Positions 60,204-64,000 of a DNA stretch of 64,000 nucleotides are shown here, piece after piece. The stretch is taken from positions 684,011-748,010 of the forward strand of contig JAURZL010000007.1 of the NCBI GenBank assembly GCA_030653365.1, given 5' to 3'. The first letter of the stretch is position 1. The number at the start of each line of letters is the position of its first letter. Source of the stretch: Anaerolineaceae bacterium (GTDB lineage: Bacteria > Chloroflexota > Anaerolineae > Anaerolineales > Anaerolineaceae). The position numbers and the translations under genes were made by a program. The notes below the pieces were generated by a model. The model was not told where the DNA came from and ran no database searches. It was given only the letters and a program-made list of their open reading frames with translations.

Positions 60204-61604
60204 CTAATGTAATATGAAGCCATTTTTTGGAGGTATTGAAATAGGAATTTTATAATTGCTTTGATTTATGGCAAAAAATTCTTCCCCAATCAAATTATTT
60301 AATCTTTTCTTGTTGTCAAAGTCTAATCCATCTATTTTTATTTCAAATGTTTGAGATTTATCACTGCAATTAAAAACCATGATGAAAATATTTTTTTCAT
60401 ATATCCGAGCAAATGAAAAAATATCTTTCTCATCATCTGTATTCAATGGGATGAATTCACCAACTCTCAATGCTGGAAATATCCTTCTTATTTGAATGAA
60501 TTTCTCAATGGTCTGTTGTAGATGCAAATCCCATTGATAAGGATCCCAAGGAAATGCACGTCTGCATTCAGGATCTTTTCCTCCACGTGTGCCAATTTCA
60601 TCCCCATAATAAATTACTGGGGCACCGATAAATGTAAAAATAAATAAAAAAGCTAATCGAATTAAACCAAAATCATCATGAAGAATAGTTCGAATTCTCT
60701 CAGTATCGTGAGATCCAAGTAAGTTAAACATGGCAAATCTGTTTTCCAGCGGATAAATCTTTAATAAATTGTTTGTTAGTTGAAGAAATGTTGTTGGTGA
60801 AATCTTTCTACTAAGGACATCTATCAACGCTGACCGTAAAGGATAATTCATTAATCCATCAAAATAGCCTTTCTCAACCCATTTTGTATCTGCCTCCCAA
60901 ATTTCTCCACAAATATAAGCATCTGGATTAGTTTTTCGGACAATATTTTGAAATTCAGACCAAAAACTATCATCGTCGATTTCATTGGGAACATCTAACC
61001 TCCATCCATCCGCACCTTGTTCAATCCAATACTTAGCTACACTGAAAAGATAATCTCTCACTGGTTGATGGTCAGTATTCAACTTTGGCAGGCTTTTGAA
61101 ACCCCACCAGGCTGCATAATCTTTTGCTTTTCCGGGTGAATATGCATCAATTGGGAAATGATAAACATGATACCAATACCGGTAAGAGGAATTCTCCTCA
61201 TTTTCAAGCAAATCATTAAAAGCAAAAAATCCCCTTCCTGTGTGATTAAAAACCCCATCCAAAATTACTTTTATTTCATTCTTATGGGCAGCATTAATCA
61301 ACTCATGAAAAGTTTCCATGGTGCCTAAATTTGGATCAACCTGGAAATAATCTATTGTATCGTAGCGATGATTTGACGCAGCTTTAAAGATGGGATTTAG
61401 ATAAATTGTGTTGATGCCAAGATCAATCAAATAATCCAATTTCTGAATAATTCCGAATAAATCTCCACCTTGGAAACCCCATAAAGTTGGTTTACTACCC
61501 CAATTCTGAATATTTTCTGGGTCATTAGTGGAATCACCATTATAAAAACGGTCCGGAAAAATTTGATAGATAATTGCATTTTTTATCCAGGAAGGCGGCG
61601 TCAT
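60204..61604 (-). CDS. GH13 alpha-amylase / neopullulanase-like enzyme
   Basis: A 466-residue GH13 enzyme without signal peptide. The start is IYQIFPDRFYNGD. Region I is DGVFNHTG, region II GWRLDVPNEI (nucleophile D204), region III ICGEIWE (acid E234), and region IV LGSHDTERI. The N-terminal starch-binding domain of typical neopullulanases is absent. It probably hydrolyses maltodextrins or cyclodextrins in the cytoplasm. It lies 4 bp after the PanE-like gene, so it is the third gene of fmt-panE-amylase. Confidence 0.88.
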   Translation of the reverse strand: MTPPSWIKNAIIYQIFPDRFYNGDSTNDPENIQNWGSKPTLWGFQGGDLFGIIQKLDYLIDLGINTIYLNPIFKAASNHRYDTIDYFQVDPNLGTMETFHELINAAHKNEIKVILDGVFNHTGRGFFAFNDLLENEENSSYRYWYHVYHFPIDAYSPGKAKDYAAWWGFKSLPKLNTDHQPVRDYLFSVAKYWIEQGADGWRLDVPNEIDDDSFWSEFQNIVRKTNPDAYICGEIWEADTKWVEKGYFDGLMNYPLRSALIDVLSRKISPTTFLQLTNNLLKIYPLENRFAMFNLLGSHDTERIRTILHDDFGLIRLAFLFIFTFIGAPVIYYGDEIGTRGGKDPECRRAFPWDPYQWDLHLQQTIEKFIQIRRIFPALRVGEFIPLNTDDEKDIFSFARIYEKNIFIMVFNCSDKSQTFEIKIDGLDFDNKKRLNNLIGEEFFAINQSNYKIPISIPPKNGFILH

Positions 61605-61608
61605 TGAA

Positions 61609-62664
61609 TTACCTTTTGTTCGGGAATAATTTTAAATATTCTTCTGGTTTATGATCAAATTTATTAATCAGCAATTCTTCATTGGTTAGTTTTATCAGTG
61701 TATTATTCAGAACTGTATTCACAGGTGTTGAGACTCCACATAATTCTCCAAATCGAACGACTGCTCCGTTCAAATAATCAACCTCCGATTTTCTTCGATT
61801 GCTGTGCAAATCCAGATAAAAAGAAGGCATTTTACCTCCCCGTCCACCAGAGATTGCTTTGTTCAGGATTAATTTGCTCAATAAAAGAGGAAATTTTTCA
61901 ACAATCGTCGCAAATAATCGCACCGGGGTTCCTGGTAAATCTGTTAATGGAATCTTTTTAGCCTTCATAACACGGATTGTTTCGCGTAATTGCTCAATTT
62001 CAATCTTAAATAATTGGTGATTACTTAAGATTTCAGTTGGAGTCATAGCAAGGATAGCAGAGCTTGCATTAGTCGTTAAGTTAGTTAATAATTTTGACCA
62101 TTTCATCGATTCCGGATTTTGGAAACCTACAGCATTTAACCCAGCTTGTTGAAAAGCAATAATCATGTCATTTGTGAAATTGTTTTTATTCTCAATTCCC
62201 AAACCCCTCAATCGTTCGACAACAATTCCGTTTTCTATCCTCCCGATTGCAGTCGTAACCGTTCCAGAAATAACTTTTTCTGGTCCAATAATTGATCTAA
62301 TTTTTAATTCGTTTTCCACACCATTTTGTAAACATAAGACTGGTGGAATTTTCTCTTTCATATCCACCCACCCATGGATAAGGTTGTCAGTATCATATGA
62401 TTTAACAGCAATAATTGAAAAATCAAATTCATTATTATGTAATGCTTCTTCAAAATTTGACCACAAATATTGTGGTTGTAGATCGAAATTACCATTCGGT
62501 AAATTCAACCTAATTCCTGTTGACTTTATGGTTTCAAGCGTTTCGGGTCTGTCAAGGAAATGAACCTCATGTCCAAGAATGGATAAGCTACCCCCAACGT
62601 AAGATCCAATCGCACCTGCACCAAAACATAAAACTTTAAACTTTTTATTTAAGACCATTTTCAT
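61609..62664 (-). CDS. PanE-type 2-dehydropantoate 2-reductase family protein
   Basis: A 351-residue protein of the ApbA/PanE family. The NADPH motif is FGAGAIGSYVGG, followed by LCLQNGVENE and the C-terminal helical domain with SKLLTNLTTNASSAI and SFYLDLHSNRRKSEVDYLNG. This last phrase is close to the conserved KxSMxxDxxxxRxTEIDxLNG of PanE, but diverged at the S/M. Ketopantoate reduction to pantoate for CoA is likely, though paralogues exist. I start at ATG 62664, which overlaps the fmt stop (ATGA). Confidence 0.8.
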   Translation of the reverse strand: MKMVLNKKFKVLCFGAGAIGSYVGGSLSILGHEVHFLDRPETLETIKSTGIRLNLPNGNFDLQPQYLWSNFEEALHNNEFDFSIIAVKSYDTDNLIHGWVDMKEKIPPVLCLQNGVENELKIRSIIGPEKVISGTVTTAIGRIENGIVVERLRGLGIENKNNFTNDMIIAFQQAGLNAVGFQNPESMKWSKLLTNLTTNASSAILAMTPTEILSNHQLFKIEIEQLRETIRVMKAKKIPLTDLPGTPVRLFATIVEKFPLLLSKLILNKAISGGRGGKMPSFYLDLHSNRRKSEVDYLNGAVVRFGELCGVSTPVNTVLNNTLIKLTNEELLINKFDHKPEEYLKLFPNKR

Positions 62665-63575
62665 AACCAATCACGGAAACCATTAATAAAAATTTTACCT
62701 GACATGTTTTTTTTCCCGGATGGTTGTACAGATTCAAGCTTCAGGACACCGTCTAAAGTTCCTATAACTGGAAATCCATCTATTATCGCTCTCTCCCCTG
62801 GTTGATAATCCGGATTATTAATGACCCTGGTTGAAATTATTTTAATCCTTTCGTCACCAACCATCATGTAAGTACCAGGCCAGGGATAAAAAGCTCGTAC
62901 TTGTCGATCTAATTCAACTGCACTTTTTGAAAAACCTAATAAACCATCTTCCTTTTTTAACATTGGGGCATAAGTTAACCCAATTTCAGATTGAGGAACA
63001 GGGTGAATCTTTCCTGAAAAATAACTATAGAGTGTTTCAATTAATACTTGTGCCCCTAATTCAGACAATTCTTTTCCTAAACTTTCAGTTGTATCGGAGT
63101 CATAAATTTTTATGGACTGTTGTTGCAAAATTGGACCTGTATCAATCCCTGCGTCCATTTTCATAATCGTAATTCCGGTTTCGATATCTCCATTTAGGAT
63201 CGCTGCTTGAATTGGGGCTGCTCCACGCCATCTGGGAAGTAATGACCCATGAACATTCACACAACCAAAATTTGGCAATTCCAGTACATCCTGCCGAAGG
63301 ATTTGCCCAAATGCTACTACAATAATCACATCAGGATTCCAACGAACAAGTTTTTCAAAAACCCCAGGTTCTCTTAATTTCACTGGCTGAATGCATTCAA
63401 TTTTATGTTTTTCTGCAATTTGTTTAACAGGAGGAGGTTTTATTTCTTTTCCCCGACCAGCAGGTCTATCTGGTTGGGTAACCACACCAACAACGTTAAA
63501 CGTCTCAACCAGTCTTTCAAATGATGGAATAGCAAATTCAGGGGAACCCATAAAGACAATTTTCTTATCAATCAT
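62661..63575 (-). CDS. fmt: Methionyl-tRNA formyltransferase
   Basis: A 304-residue Fmt. It begins KIVFMGSPEFAIPSFERL and has NVHGSLLPRWRGAAPIQAAI with the catalytic Asn/His region and the SLLP motif, then GITIMKMDAGIDTGP. The C-terminal OB domain is present. It formylates initiator Met-tRNA. A TATAAT lies six bases before the ATG and no Shine-Dalgarno site is seen, so the mRNA is probably leaderless. def is not adjacent; panE and a GH13 gene follow in the same unit. Confidence 0.95.
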   Translation of the reverse strand: MIDKKIVFMGSPEFAIPSFERLVETFNVVGVVTQPDRPAGRGKEIKPPPVKQIAEKHKIECIQPVKLREPGVFEKLVRWNPDVIIVVAFGQILRQDVLELPNFGCVNVHGSLLPRWRGAAPIQAAILNGDIETGITIMKMDAGIDTGPILQQQSIKIYDSDTTESLGKELSELGAQVLIETLYSYFSGKIHPVPQSEIGLTYAPMLKKEDGLLGFSKSAVELDRQVRAFYPWPGTYMMVGDERIKIISTRVINNPDYQPGERAIIDGFPVIGTLDGVLKLESVQPSGKKNMSGKIFINGFRDWL

Positions 63576-63581
63576 AGGATA

Positions 63582-63587
63582 ATTATA
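63582..63587 (-). promoter_or_regulatory. -10 box directly before fmt
   Basis: TATAAT on the minus strand, then six bases to the ATG. This geometry gives a leaderless transcript, as at the L,D-transpeptidase gene. Confidence 0.5.
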
Positions 63588-63661
63588 ATGTTTTCCTTTC
63601 CTTTAAAAAAAATATCCATATAATAAAGGAATACCAAAATCTTATTCAAGGAGTAAAAATA

Positions 63662-63985
63662 ATGTCTGATTATAACCCCAATGAAATTTCAAGTGACGAT
63701 CGTCTAATGGCAGCTCTTGCGTATGTATTTTCACCATTAGTTCCGATCATTTTCATGTTGATGGAGGATAAGAAAAATCGTCCATTTATCAAAGCACACA
63801 ATGCACAAGCTCTCGCTGTTGGTATTATCATGATTATTCTTGTTCCTATCATTGCAGCAGTTACTTTAGGCTGTGGTTCTATACTTTGGTTCATCATGTT
63901 GTGGTGGGCATACAAAGCATACAAAGGCGAATATATTAATATCCCAGTTATCAGTGACTTTGTAAAAAATCAAGGCTGGGCATAA
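63662..63985 (+). CDS. DUF4870 small membrane protein
   Basis: A 107-residue protein of the DUF4870/Tic20-like group. It has DDRLMAALAYVFSPLVPII, then RPFIKAHNAQALAVGI and WWAYKAYKGEYINIP, the normal order. Three hydrophobic segments are visible. The function is unknown. GGAG lies in the 15 bases before the ATG. It ends 15 bp from the window edge. Confidence 0.85.
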   Translation: MSDYNPNEISSDDRLMAALAYVFSPLVPIIFMLMEDKKNRPFIKAHNAQALAVGIIMIILVPIIAAVTLGCGSILWFIMLWWAYKAYKGEYINIPVISDFVKNQGWA

Positions 63986-64000
63986 AATACAAAAAAATTA

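Overview
The window is AT-rich (about one third G+C by eye) and gene-dense. It looks like the chromosome of a monoderm-type anaerobe, most probably an Anaerolineae-like Chloroflexota. This placement is an inference from gene content: sortases with LIPVTG-anchored surface proteins, lipobox lipoproteins, an AOR-family tungsten oxidoreductase, Rex, a fused NuoCD, and tmRNA and tRNAs without encoded CCA. No search could be run. No phage, insertion sequence or CRISPR array was seen.

Layout. 1-3.6 kb: a minus-strand run nuoB-nuoCD-nuoI, a small CxxC protein, and the start of mrp. Opposite it is a SufR-like regulator with a shared operator candidate. 4.4-9.5 kb: a LOG-family hydrolase, glmS preceded by a recognisable glmS ribozyme, and an AOR-family enzyme. 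9.8-14.8 kb: a radical SAM protein plus a HypE-like AIR synthase, tRNA-Arg, a YugP-type protease, Rex and MreB. 14.8-22.3 kb: F1-ATPase genes atpA-G-D-C (no delta or Fo genes) and yebC-ruvC-trmH-ruvA.

22.4-28.4 kb is a surface-display locus. Two duplicated cassettes (OmpR-type response regulator followed by a Pro/Thr-rich LIPVTG protein) are bracketed by two sortase-fold proteins. Each cassette is preceded by a structured leader ending in a terminator. Three copies of this leader share covarying stems and a 3' core that matches the c-di-GMP-II riboswitch. Two copies lie in tandem before one cassette.

28.4-37.7 kb: an FAH-family enzyme, tRNA-Val, an ABC exporter with an AttH/CrtC-like protein, tmRNA, an RlmI-like methyltransferase and ligA. 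37.8-43.2 kb is a second unusual locus: a zinc-ribbon membrane protein, a DUF2207-like membrane protein ending in a seven-cysteine CACACA tail, a PqqD-like/radical SAM/SPASM enzyme, a paralogue of that enzyme that has lost all of its cluster cysteines, and a methyltransferase. I read it as a candidate post-translational modification system acting on the Cys-rich tail.

43.2-64 kb: tRNA-Pro, a Tat-exported L,D-transpeptidase, HemW, a LysM protein, TrxB, a class III aminotransferase, DUF309, a FabL-type enoyl-ACP reductase, a cyclase-family protein, two tandem CapA-like lipoproteins, a thiolase-like protein, two GH13-type glycosidases, a pterin dehydratase, a PanE-like reductase, Fmt and DUF4870.
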